Assembly: GCA_009885605.1 (NCBI GenBank)
Contig: VFKK01000240.1
Coordinates: 1 to 10,043 of the forward strand
Length of the DNA: 10,043 bases
Direction: 5' to 3'
Source: Cyclobacteriaceae bacterium
GTDB taxonomy: Bacteria > Bacteroidota > Bacteroidia > Cytophagales > Cyclobacteriaceae
A model generated the notes under the pieces. That model saw only the letters and a program-made list of their open reading frames with translations, ran no database searches and was not told the DNA's origin. Made by a program: the position numbers and the translations under genes. Of this stretch, positions 1-7,239 are shown in pieces (the stretch's first letter is position 1; each line of letters opens with the position of its first letter).

Positions 1-240
1 GAAAAAGGCTCAACCGCTCCAATGGATTGCTGTGAGGATGAAATTTCGACAGCAGACTCCGATGATTTTTTTGGAAAAACTGATTTTCAAGTAAAAATTT
101 CTCCTGAATTCATCCTTGCCTCTGTATTTGTTTTTGGTTTTTCTCCTGTGGAAAACAAGTTGGCTGAACAACCTGAGTTTGAATTTCCGGATAAGCCAAT
201 TCCAGATTTAAACATCCTTTATCAGACCTTCCTGATCTAA
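1..240 (+). CDS. HYC_CC_PP-like small protein, C-terminal part (5' end outside window)
   Basis: The frame is open from base 1, so this is the last 79 codons of a gene that starts upstream; the ATG at 22 is internal to that frame and probably not the true start. The visible part has an adjacent Cys-Cys pair (codons 10-11, in MDCCEDE), a middle stretch with a short hydrophobic run (FILASVFVFGF), and a C-terminus ending LYQTFLI. This resembles the Bacteroidota HYC_CC_PP family, small exported proteins with a conserved CC and a tail close to LxQxFLI. The family's Pro-Pro motif is not evident here; the equivalent region reads FPDKPIPD. Family members are often encoded next to TonB receptors and heavy-metal-associated proteins, exactly the context here, 65 bp upstream of such a receptor. 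No biochemical function is established, and a metal-handling role is inferred. The family call rests on recalled motifs and context. Confidence 0.62.
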   Translation, partial: EKGSTAPMDCCEDEISTADSDDFFGKTDFQVKISPEFILASVFVFGFSPVENKLAEQPEFEFPDKPIPDLNILYQTFLI

Positions 241-254
241 TATTTGATTGAGTA

Positions 255-272
255 TCCTCTGTCTTCAGGGGA
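255..272 (+). promoter_or_regulatory. Small hairpin in the leader of the TonB receptor gene
   Basis: The intergenic stretch contains TCCTCTG and CAGGGGA around a TCTT loop, forming a 7-bp stem with one G-T pair. It lies about 33 bp before the receptor ATG. A run of five T's follows only about 12 bases after the stem, so it is not a standard terminator. It could be a leader structure or chance. No promoter matching the Bacteroidota TTTG / TAnnTTTG pattern was found here. Confidence 0.2.
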
Positions 273-305
273 AAGGTTTACCCTTTTTATTCAATTCAAA
301 TCAAG

Positions 306-2516
306 ATGAAATACCTAATATTTATACCAATTTACGCCATTTCAGCAGTTTGTGCTTTCGGTCAGCAAACCGTAACAGGAAAGGTCCAATCCTTAAACAA
401 GGAATTATTAATCGGCGCAACTGTCCAAATTCTCGGTAAAGAACGAGGTGCAGTAACCGACCTAAATGGATCTTTTGAACTGGCAGATGTTATCGCTTCA
501 GATAAATTGATTTTCTCCTATATCGGATTCGCTACAGATACACTTTCTCCGATTTTTGAGCAACCCATGCTGGTGACTTTGGCAGATGGGGATGAAGCCC
601 TACAGGAAGTGACCGTGAGAGGCCGCACCGAATCGGTGGTGGATGAAGCTCCTTTTCTCAATATTCTGATTACCGAGGCGGAACTTCAGAAAGCTGCTTG
701 TTGCAATCTTTCAGAAAGTTTTGCAACCAACGCCTCAGTGGATGTGTCCTATGCGGATGCAGTCACGGGAACAAAAATGATCCAAATGATGGGCCTCGAC
801 GGACGCTATGTCTTGATCAGCAGGGAGGGAATTCCTAATATCCGTGGCCTTAATTCCCGATTGGGACTCACGTTCGTACCCGGAACATGGATTCAATCAA
901 TTGATGTGGGCAAAGGCGCCGGAAGTGTAATCAACGGCTATGAATCCATGACGGGTCAGATCAATGTGGAACTGATGAAGCCTGCCACGATGGATAAATG
1001 GTATCTGAATGCTTACCTAAATTCATTTGGACGATTGGAACTCAATGCAAACCATGCAATACCGATTTCTGAGAAATGGAGCAGCGCGGTACTTTTTCAT
1101 GTGAGTCAACAAACACTTGAAATGGATCAGAATGACGATGGGTTTATGGATATGCCAAAAACCCGTCAGGTCAATTTCCTGAACAGGTACCAATACACCG
1201 GTGACAGGCTGATGGCTCAGATCGGAGTAAATGTATTCTCTTCACAAAGCGCCGGCGGGCAATTGGGTTTTGGCTTCAATGACGATCTCTCCACAAGTGC
1301 CAAATACGGGTATGAGTTGGATACCCGCAAAGCAGAGCTTTTTGGAAAAATCGGAATGATCTATCCAAGTAAACCAACTCAAAGTTGGGGCTTCCAATAT
1401 TCGCTTTCTTACCAGGATTTCAGCGGAGGAGCGGGAAGAAGATTGTATGAGGGAACTGAAAAAACTGCCTACGGTAACTTTATTTACCAGAATATCATCG
1501 GAAGCAGCTTCCACCAATACAAGACGGGAGTGAGTTTCTTGTACGATGCATTCGACGAGCGCTTTGACTCCAATAGTCCAAACGGACTCGATTCCACTTT
1601 CATCAGAGCTGAGAAAGTACCAGGTGTGTTCTTTGAGTACAACTACATTCCAAATGAAAACATCACAATTGTAGCGGGAGCAAGAACGGATTTTCACAAC
1701 CTCTTCGGCACCTACTTCACTCCTCGATTGCATGCAAGATGGGCTTTCATTCCCAACTGGACCGTTCGTGGATCCGTGGGAAAAGGCTACCGAACTCCAA
1801 ATGCACTGATGGAAAACAGCATGGTTTGGGTTTCATCAAGAGAAATCCAATTCAAGGCAGATCTGCAACCTGAAATCAGCTGGAACACTGGATTGAGCTT
1901 GGCGGGAAACTTGACAGTGAATAAAAAACCATTGAGTATCGTAGCAGATTATTTCTATACAAGCTTTGTAAATCAGCTCGTATACGATCAGGATGTAAGT
2001 TCCGACTTACTTGTGATCAACAATCTGGAAGGAGAATCATTTGCGAAAAGCTTCCAGATCGAGGCTAGTTATCCTTTTTCCGAAAGAGTAAATGTGAAGG
2101 CCGCCTACAAGCGATATGACAATCTGATGACAACCAATGGCATCCTTCAGCAAGTCCCTTATCAAAGCCAGGATCGTGTATTCCTGAATACTTCCTACGC
2201 AACCAAGTTTGATAAATGGAAAGGGGATATGACGGTGAATTGGTTTGGGCCGATGAGACTTCCTGACACGAGCGACAGCCCGATGGAGTTTCAGTTGAAC
2301 CCTGAGTCGCCGGATTTCTTCATGGTTAATGCACAGATTTCCAGAGGATTTCGTTGGGGAAGTATCTACCTGGGAGGTGAAAACATCTTAAATTTCAAAC
2401 AATCAAATCCAATTGTAGATCCTGAGAATCCTTTTGGCTCCAACTTTGACGCTTCTATGACCTGGGGGCCGATTGCCGGAAGGATGATTTACACGGGATT
2501 CAGACTAAAAATATAA
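306..2516 (+). CDS. TonB-dependent outer-membrane receptor, probable metal (copper?) uptake
   Basis: This 736-residue protein should form a gated beta-barrel that imports a ligand across the outer membrane using TonB energy. Residues 1-19 are a signal peptide with probable cleavage after AFG, before QQ. Residues about 22-105 form a carboxypeptidase-regulatory-like domain (VTGKV...LIGATVQILG...AVTDLNGSFEL), typical of Bacteroidota receptors. Residues about 106-225 are the plug, with the motif GLDGRYVLISREGIPNIRG and the segment GTWIQSIDVGKGAGSVINGYE. The rest is barrel, ending in GFRLKI. The plug carries an unusual adjacent Cys pair (C132-C133, in AACCNLSESF). The neighbours are an HYC_CC_PP-like gene upstream and an HMA-domain gene 11 bp downstream, probably co-transcribed, which points to a metal ion or metallophore as substrate. 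The receptor class is secure; the substrate is inferred. There is no SusD partner, so glycan uptake is unlikely. The ATG at 306 is chosen because it directly precedes the signal peptide. Confidence 0.93.
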   Translation: MKYLIFIPIYAISAVCAFGQQTVTGKVQSLNKELLIGATVQILGKERGAVTDLNGSFELADVIASDKLIFSYIGFATDTLSPIFEQPMLVTLADGDEALQEVTVRGRTESVVDEAPFLNILITEAELQKAACCNLSESFATNASVDVSYADAVTGTKMIQMMGLDGRYVLISREGIPNIRGLNSRLGLTFVPGTWIQSIDVGKGAGSVINGYESMTGQINVELMKPATMDKWYLNAYLNSFGRLELNANHAIPISEKWSSAVLFHVSQQTLEMDQNDDGFMDMPKTRQVNFLNRYQYTGDRLMAQIGVNVFSSQSAGGQLGFGFNDDLSTSAKYGYELDTRKAELFGKIGMIYPSKPTQSWGFQYSLSYQDFSGGAGRRLYEGTEKTAYGNFIYQNIIGSSFHQYKTGVSFLYDAFDERFDSNSPNGLDSTFIRAEKVPGVFFEYNYIPNENITIVAGARTDFHNLFGTYFTPRLHARWAFIPNWTVRGSVGKGYRTPNALMENSMVWVSSREIQFKADLQPEISWNTGLSLAGNLTVNKKPLSIVADYFYTSFVNQLVYDQDVSSDLLVINNLEGESFAKSFQIEASYPFSERVNVKAAYKRYDNLMTTNGILQQVPYQSQDRVFLNTSYATKFDKWKGDMTVNWFGPMRLPDTSDSPMEFQLNPESPDFFMVNAQISRGFRWGSIYLGGENILNFKQSNPIVDPENPFGSNFDASMTWGPIAGRMIYTGFRLKI

Positions 2517-2527
2517 CAAAGAAGAAC

Positions 2528-2893
2528 ATGAAAAAGCTACTCTTATCATTATTCGTTTTCTCGTTGGCATTTTCCGCTCAGGCTCAGGTGAAAAATATTG
2601 GAATCCAAACTTCTGCAGTCTGCGAAATGTGCAAAGACCGATTAGAGAAGGACCTGACTTTCGAGAAAGGTGTAAAATCTGTCAATCTGGACCTCGAAAC
2701 CAAAGTCCTGAACATTGCCTACATCGACGGAAAAACCAATCCTGACAAACTTCGAAAGCGCGTCACAATGGTAGGTTACCATGCAGACAGTCTCAAAAGA
2801 GATCCGGCAGCCTATGAAAAACTCGATGAGTGTTGCAAAGACGGGGCTCATGTCGATGATAAACCTCATCCAAAGAAAGACGGAGGCAATTGA
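2528..2893 (+). CDS. Secreted heavy-metal-associated (HMA) domain protein, metallochaperone-like
   Basis: This is a 121-residue protein with a clear signal peptide (MKKLLLSLFVFSLAFSAQAQ, cleavage near residue 18-20). Residues about 23-90 form one HMA ferredoxin-like fold, with the metal-binding CxxC at C32-E-M-C35 and a typical closing segment (VGYHADSLKRD). HMA domains bind Cu(I), or sometimes Zn, Cd or Hg, through the two cysteines and pass the ion to a partner. After the fold comes a charged tail with a second potential site: C102-C103, H108 and H114. An envelope or periplasmic location is expected, where it could accept metal delivered by the receptor encoded 11 bp upstream, or buffer excess. 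It is the last gene of the cluster, as a terminator follows 23 bp after the stop. The mercury-binding protein MerP has a similar exported single-HMA design, but no mer genes are seen here. The domain call is strong; the metal identity is inferred. Confidence 0.9.
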   Translation: MKKLLLSLFVFSLAFSAQAQVKNIGIQTSAVCEMCKDRLEKDLTFEKGVKSVNLDLETKVLNIAYIDGKTNPDKLRKRVTMVGYHADSLKRDPAAYEKLDECCKDGAHVDDKPHPKKDGGN

Positions 2894-2916
2894 TTTCAAT
2901 TACTAAAAAACCAATC

Positions 2917-2946
2917 AGGATTCTTCGAAATAGGGATCCTTTTTTT
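2917..2946 (+). terminator. Intrinsic terminator after the HMA gene
   Basis: AGGATTC (2917-2923) pairs with GGATCCT (2934-2940), a 7-bp stem with one G-T pair and a 10-base loop. It is directly followed by six further T's. An A-run at 2905-2910 lies just upstream. It closes the receptor-HMA transcription unit. Confidence 0.75.
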
Positions 2947-3084
2947 ATGCCTTTGTAACCAATGTCACCGAATCAAAGGTACCAGACACCTTAATTTTAG
3001 ATTCTAATTTGGATAAATACAACCAAATTCAAAACTCTTCCAAACCAAGTGTTTTGCAAGGAGAGAACCCAAAATAAACCAGCT

Positions 3085-4761
3085 ATGGAATCCTCAAGAA
3101 GAAAATTTATTACCCAAATCGGAGCTCTTGGGGCAGGAACGGGATTGGTAAGTTTGTCTCCTGTGATGGCAGAAACCAGAATTGAGCAGAAAAAATCCAA
3201 GTCATCCTCGTTTACAGTTACAATTCTCCAGACGACCGACGTCCATTGCCAGATACATGCCCACGATGAATTGTTTTGGGAAAATGACCGAGCGGTTTTC
3301 AGAAAAACAGGGGGGTATTCCCATCTGAAAACTTTCCTGGATCGGGAAAGAAGCAAGGCAGAACATAGCTTTCTGATTGACACAGGTGACATGTTTCAGG
3401 GTTCGGAACTTTCGGTAAAAACCACCGGAGAAGCAATGGTTCCAATTCTGAATGCACTCGATTACGACCTCTACCTTCCCGGAAACTGGGAAGTGATTTA
3501 TTACAAAAAAACCATGCAGCACCTTTTGGGCTCTTTAACTGCTCCGAAAGTTTGTGCTAATATGTATCATGATTTGGGTGAAGGAAAAAAGGGTGAGTTG
3601 ATTTTCCCTCCATATCATATTTGGACAGTAAATGGAGTCAAAATAGCCTTTTTGGGCTACACAGACCATCTGGTCCCTATTCGCCAATCTCCAAACTATA
3701 GCAAAGGAATCATCTACACCAAGCCGGAAGAAAACCTGGCTCATTACGTGGATGTCCTTCGGAATCAGGAAAAATGTGCTTTTGTTGCGATAGTTGCTCA
3801 TTTGGGGCTTTCACAGCAAATCCATCTTGCAAATCTGCCCGAATGCGAAGGAGTTGATTATATCCTCGGCGGAGATACACACGAGCGGGTTAGAAAACCG
3901 ATTCAGGCAAAGTATGCAAAAGTCGTAGAGCCGGGAGCTTTTGGTTCCTTCGTTGGCAAACTCGAGCTCAAAATTGAAAACGGAAAAGTGGTATCTGATC
4001 ACTATGATCTCATGGAAGTGGACGCCAAGAAATATCCTGCTTCCCCTGAAATGGAAAAAATCATGGCTCAATACGAAGGCCCTTACCTGGAAGACATCCA
4101 AAATGTGGTGGGGTATAGCACCATCCCGCTTTATAGATATTTCGTAATCGAAAACACCATCGACACTTTGATTTTGGACGCCATCAACTGGCAGGTTCCG
4201 GACGTAGACATTGTTCTTTCAAATGGATTCAGATTCTGCCCGCCAAGATCTACACCGGATCAGACTGGAAATATCCCGATCACCAACGGTTTCATATTCG
4301 ATATGCTTCCGGTTGACTCGCAGATTCGAACCGGAAAAGTAACCGGAAAGCAAATTCACGAATGGCTGGAGCGCGAACTGAACAACGTATTTGCCGCCGA
4401 TGCCTCCAAGAGATTTGGAGGTTGGGTGATCAAATTCAAAGGAATGGAAGTGAAGTTCAATGCTTTTGCAGAAGAAGGCAAGCGAGTTCAGAAAGCCGTA
4501 GTGAAAGGTCAGCCACTTGATCCTGAGAAAGTTTATCATATCTGTGCCTGCGAAAGAGACGGCGATCCGGATGATATGCTATGCCGATTCAGAGGAGTAA
4601 AGGAAACGGAAAATACACCTTATACACTCCACCAAGCAATGAAAAGTTACCTGGAAACTAATTCACCGGTAACGCCAACACCCCCAAAATCAGCAATTGC
4701 ATTGGATGCCCCGGCAACTCTATTGACTCAGGTCACAGGAGTAGATTACCAATTCAGATAA
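3085..4761 (+). CDS. Tat-exported metallophosphoesterase / 5'-nucleotidase-like protein with GNWE motif
   Basis: This 558-residue protein resembles the bifunctional metallophosphatase/5'-nucleotidase family, which hydrolyses nucleotides or other phosphoesters outside the cytoplasm. The start at 3085 is preferred over an in-frame ATG at 3049 because it puts the twin-arginine motif SRRKFIT at residues 4-10, followed by a hydrophobic Gly/Ala/Leu stretch. The N-terminal metal-binding domain (about 43-330) shows D52-x-H54 (TTDVH), D102 in DTGDMFQGSE, N134 in GNWE, H239 in VAHLG and H266 in GGDTHER. The C-terminal 5'-nucleotidase-type domain (about 350-530) contains SNGFRF and a segment with GKVTGKQIHEWLE. 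The odd point is GNWE: the family signature has GNHE or GNHD, whose His is catalytic, and here it is Trp135. SoxB thiosulfohydrolases, as I recall, also have Trp there, but their IGQAFPY, YRRGNF and QHGGDM motifs are absent. The substrate is therefore uncertain. The gene stands alone between two terminators. Confidence 0.85.
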   Translation: MESSRRKFITQIGALGAGTGLVSLSPVMAETRIEQKKSKSSSFTVTILQTTDVHCQIHAHDELFWENDRAVFRKTGGYSHLKTFLDRERSKAEHSFLIDTGDMFQGSELSVKTTGEAMVPILNALDYDLYLPGNWEVIYYKKTMQHLLGSLTAPKVCANMYHDLGEGKKGELIFPPYHIWTVNGVKIAFLGYTDHLVPIRQSPNYSKGIIYTKPEENLAHYVDVLRNQEKCAFVAIVAHLGLSQQIHLANLPECEGVDYILGGDTHERVRKPIQAKYAKVVEPGAFGSFVGKLELKIENGKVVSDHYDLMEVDAKKYPASPEMEKIMAQYEGPYLEDIQNVVGYSTIPLYRYFVIENTIDTLILDAINWQVPDVDIVLSNGFRFCPPRSTPDQTGNIPITNGFIFDMLPVDSQIRTGKVTGKQIHEWLERELNNVFAADASKRFGGWVIKFKGMEVKFNAFAEEGKRVQKAVVKGQPLDPEKVYHICACERDGDPDDMLCRFRGVKETENTPYTLHQAMKSYLETNSPVTPTPPKSAIALDAPATLLTQVTGVDYQFR

Positions 4762-4806
4762 AGTCAGTACCCGATAAACGCGAGAAAAGTGTTTAATCCC
4801 CCCCGG

Positions 4807-4832
4807 AAACCGGCCATTTGGCCGGTTTTTTT
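4807..4832 (+). terminator. Strong intrinsic terminator after the metallophosphatase gene
   Basis: A perfect 9-bp stem, AAACCGGCC (4807-4815) and GGCCGGTTT (4820-4828), with an ATTT loop, leads into a T-run ending at 4832. It separates the metallophosphatase gene from the acylase gene, so the acylase needs its own promoter in the roughly 60 bp that follow. No clear promoter motif is visible there. Confidence 0.92.
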
Positions 4833-4894
4833 GTTTCCAATAAAAGCGCATTTTGCAATCAATTCTTATTGAATTTCTCCAAACCCAAAATCAC

Positions 4895-6982
4895 ATGCAA
4901 CTCACCAGAATAGGGCTTGTATTTCTCTTATCATTTTTCATTTTTTCCTGCGAAAGCACATATGATTTCTCAGGATGGGATACTTCGAAAGTTCAGATTG
5001 CCCGGGATGAATTCGGAGTTCCACACATATTCGGGGAAAAAGATGCCGATGTGGCCTATGGACTGGCTTGGGCGCATTCGGAAGATGATTTTGGAACCAT
5101 CCAAAAAACCGTTTTAGCTGGAAAAGCCATGGTCGGAAGAGTTTTTGGACAAGAAGGCGCGGCAGTGGATTTCTTCGTCCACCTGCTTGAGACACGAGAA
5201 ATCGCAGCTGAAAAATATGAATCGAGTTTCTCCCCCGAGTTCAAAAAAGTACTCGAAGGCTATGCCGCCGGACTCAACGATTATGCGTTGGCACATCCGG
5301 AAGAAGTATTGATGGCGGATGCTTTTCCGGTAAACACCCAAGAAATCGCCTCGGCTTATATTTTGTCTTTGGCACAAATGTCCGGCGCAGATCGGGCTGT
5401 TCAGCAGATTGTAAGCGGGAAAGTGAATGTGATTTCCGAAGACCAGAATCCCAAAGGATCGAACGCTATTGCCATTCATTCTTCCCGAACTGACTCCGGA
5501 GAAAACTTCCTGGCGATCAATTCCCACCAACCTCTTGATGGACCGGTTGCCTGGTACGAGGCACACCTTCATTCCGAAGAAGGATGGAATATCCTGGGCG
5601 GGCTTTTCCCGGGAGGAGCGATGATTTTTCACGGAGTAAATGAAAATCTTGGTTGGGCGCATACCGTTAATTTCCCCGATCTGCTGGACATCTACCAATT
5701 GGAAATCAATCCTGTTAATGAAGACCAGTACAAAGTTGACGGAGAATGGCTGAAACTTGAAGAGCGCACGGTTTGGCTGAAGGTGAAACTCTGGGATATG
5801 ATTACGATCCCGATTCCCAAGAAAGTATGGAAAAGTATCTACGGCCCTACGATGGTCACTGATCAGGGAGCATTTTCCATCCGAATGGGGGCTCTTGAGC
5901 GGATCTCAGCTCCGGAACAATGGTGGAGAATGAACAAAGCAAAAAATTACTCGGAGTTTAATGAAGCGATGAGCGTGATGCAACTGACGAGTTTCAATAC
6001 CGTCTATGCCGACCGTCACGACACGATTTTCTACGTAAGTAATGCGCTTTTGCCCAAGCGTGAAGCTGGTTTTGACTATTCCGAAACAGTGCTGGGAAAC
6101 ACCAAAAAGACGCTCTGGACAGATTTTTACACCTTTTCTGAATTACCCCAATATGTAAATCCAAATTCCGGCTATCTCTATAATACCAACCATTCTCCTT
6201 TCAAAGGAAGCAGCAAGGAAGACAATCTTAATCCAGACCTATATCCCAAAGAGAACGATTACCAAAACCGGGACAATAATAGATCCTTAAGATTCAGAGA
6301 GCTCATGCCTGACACCGGAAGAATTAGCTATGACCAGTTTAAACTGATCAAATACGATGGAAAACTTCCTGACCAACTTGCCTTTCGAACGAATATGGAA
6401 GCATTATTCAATCTGAATCCGGAACGCTATCCTGAGATTGCGAAGCAGATCGAAAAGCTGAAATCCTGGGACAAAACCTCCGGAATCGAGAGTGAGGGAG
6501 CCGCGATTTTTGCATTCCAGTATTATTATTGGTGGGATGAGTTTTCGAAGACAGATCGGGATTTCAATACCACTTTGACTGAAGAAGAAGCTGTGCAGGG
6601 ATTGCGTGCTTCGAAATCTCACTTCGAAACCCATTTCGGAAAAGAAATCGTGGCACTCGGGGAATATCAGAAGTTGTTAAGAGGAGAAAAAGTGCTTCCA
6701 CTGCCCGGAATCGACGATGTGATCACGGCAATGAGGTCACAGGCTTGGGAAAATGGAATCCGAAAAGGGGTTCAGGGAGAGTCTTATATCATGATGGTCA
6801 GATTTGGCGAAGGCCTTCCAAAAATCGAAACCATCAATGTCTACGGAGCGAGCAACAATCCTGAAAGCCCGCATTACGATGATCAGATGGAGCTTTTTCT
6901 GCAGCAGAAATTGAAACCGATGACGTTGGATAAAGCTGAAGTTTTGAAAAATGCGAAGCGGGTTTACAGTCCGGGGAGTTGA
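4895..6982 (+). CDS. Penicillin acylase family (S45) Ntn-hydrolase lipoprotein
   Basis: This 695-residue protein belongs to the penicillin acylase family, amide hydrolases made as one chain that cleaves itself into alpha and beta subunits. The start at 4895 is chosen over an in-frame ATG at 4853 because it directly precedes the lipoprotein signal peptide ending IFSC (C19). The alpha part (about 28-188) opens with the typical segment RDEFGVPHIFGEKDADVAYG. Self-cleavage should occur between G188 and S189 (KGSNA), making S189 the N-terminal nucleophile. Counting from it, beta23 is H211 (NSHQP), beta70 is V258 (HTVN), and N368 (SFNTVYADR) fits the oxyanion Asn. PvdQ-type acylases use His beta23 and Val beta70; penicillin G acylase uses Gln beta23 and Ala beta69. 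Long-chain acyl amides such as acyl-homoserine lactones are thus possible substrates, but this is inference. It lies downstream of a terminator and is probably a single-gene unit. Confidence 0.92.
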   Translation: MQLTRIGLVFLLSFFIFSCESTYDFSGWDTSKVQIARDEFGVPHIFGEKDADVAYGLAWAHSEDDFGTIQKTVLAGKAMVGRVFGQEGAAVDFFVHLLETREIAAEKYESSFSPEFKKVLEGYAAGLNDYALAHPEEVLMADAFPVNTQEIASAYILSLAQMSGADRAVQQIVSGKVNVISEDQNPKGSNAIAIHSSRTDSGENFLAINSHQPLDGPVAWYEAHLHSEEGWNILGGLFPGGAMIFHGVNENLGWAHTVNFPDLLDIYQLEINPVNEDQYKVDGEWLKLEERTVWLKVKLWDMITIPIPKKVWKSIYGPTMVTDQGAFSIRMGALERISAPEQWWRMNKAKNYSEFNEAMSVMQLTSFNTVYADRHDTIFYVSNALLPKREAGFDYSETVLGNTKKTLWTDFYTFSELPQYVNPNSGYLYNTNHSPFKGSSKEDNLNPDLYPKENDYQNRDNNRSLRFRELMPDTGRISYDQFKLIKYDGKLPDQLAFRTNMEALFNLNPERYPEIAKQIEKLKSWDKTSGIESEGAAIFAFQYYYWWDEFSKTDRDFNTTLTEEEAVQGLRASKSHFETHFGKEIVALGEYQKLLRGEKVLPLPGIDDVITAMRSQAWENGIRKGVQGESYIMMVRFGEGLPKIETINVYGASNNPESPHYDDQMELFLQQKLKPMTLDKAEVLKNAKRVYSPGS

Positions 6983-7010
6983 TTTTAAATTAGCATAGTG
7001 GCAAGACTTT

Positions 7011-7024
7011 AATTAAATTTAATT
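7011..7024. promoter_or_regulatory. 14-bp AT palindrome, candidate operator of the toxin-antitoxin module
   Basis: AATTAAATTTAATT is a perfect palindrome ending 2 bp before the antitoxin ATG. Toxin-antitoxin operons are commonly repressed by their own antitoxin binding a palindrome near the promoter or start. The stretch is very AT-rich, so chance is a real alternative. Confidence 0.3.
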
Positions 7025-7026
7025 CT

Positions 7027-7239
7027 ATGAAAATCACGCTCGACATCCCTTCCGAAAAGGTTTCTTTCTTTCTGGAATTAATAGAAAACCTGAATTTCTC
7101 AACCGTTGATATAGAAAATCAATCCATCCCTGAATGGCAAATAAATGAAGCCAAAAAAAGGATTTATGACATAAATAATGGTGAGATGAAAGTTGAAATT
7201 TGGGAAGATGTTAAAGATGAAATCTTCAAGAAGAAATGA
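7027..7239 (+). CDS. Small antitoxin of a ParE/RelE-type module (addiction module protein)
   Basis: This 70-residue acidic protein resembles addiction-module antitoxins (PF09720-like). The key part is the C-terminal half, IPEWQINEAKKRI followed by a Gly-Glu turn and a Trp-Glu-Asp-Val segment, matching the usual pattern of PEW, a helix with an Arg, then W-E-x-V and a charged end. Such antitoxins bind and neutralise a ParE/RelE-like toxin and repress their own promoter. Its TGA stop overlaps the next gene's ATG (ATGA at 7236-7239), the translational coupling typical of these pairs. That downstream toxin frame has an internal stop, so this antitoxin may have no functional partner here. The region is visibly richer in A and T than its neighbours, which suggests acquisition by transfer. 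Family assignment is from motif pattern and context. Confidence 0.72.
   Translation: MKITLDIPSEKVSFFLELIENLNFSTVDIENQSIPEWQINEAKKRIYDINNGEMKVEIWEDVKDEIFKKK

Noticed and set aside
272..288. AAAGG/CCTTT with a T-run as a terminator between the first gene and the receptor.
   Set aside because: A 5-bp stem is too weak and competes with the better 255-272 hairpin; co-transcription across the short gap remains more likely.
321..333. A 13-base word (TTTATACCAATTT) present here and again at 7581-7593.
   Set aside because: One AT-rich 13-base match is expected by chance in a 10-kb window, and the two contexts (signal-peptide codons and an intergenic gap) share nothing else.
1242..1733. A 163-codon open frame on the minus strand inside the TonB receptor gene.
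   Set aside because: It lies within well-supported coding sequence, has no recognisable motif or signal, and is best seen as a by-product of the + strand codon pattern.
3049..3084. A longer start for the metallophosphatase (in-frame ATG at 3049).
   Set aside because: It would put 12 extra residues, including a Cys, before the twin-arginine motif. The ATG at 3085 places SRRKF in the usual position near the N-terminus.
3085..4761. Calling the metallophosphatase SoxB.
   Set aside because: The IGQAFPY, YRRGNF and QHGGDM motifs I associate with SoxB are not present and no other sox gene is in the window. Only the Trp in GNWE and the general fold agree.
4853..4894. A longer start for the acylase (in-frame ATG at 4853).
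   Set aside because: The extra 14 residues would move the lipoprotein signal inward and begin only 20 bp after the terminator T-run. The ATG at 4895 gives a standard signal peptide.
5114..5698. A 194-codon open frame on the minus strand inside the acylase gene.
   Set aside because: It overlaps fully with a clearly conserved family protein, and its translation is Ser/Arg/Phe-rich with no recognisable domain. It is a shadow frame.
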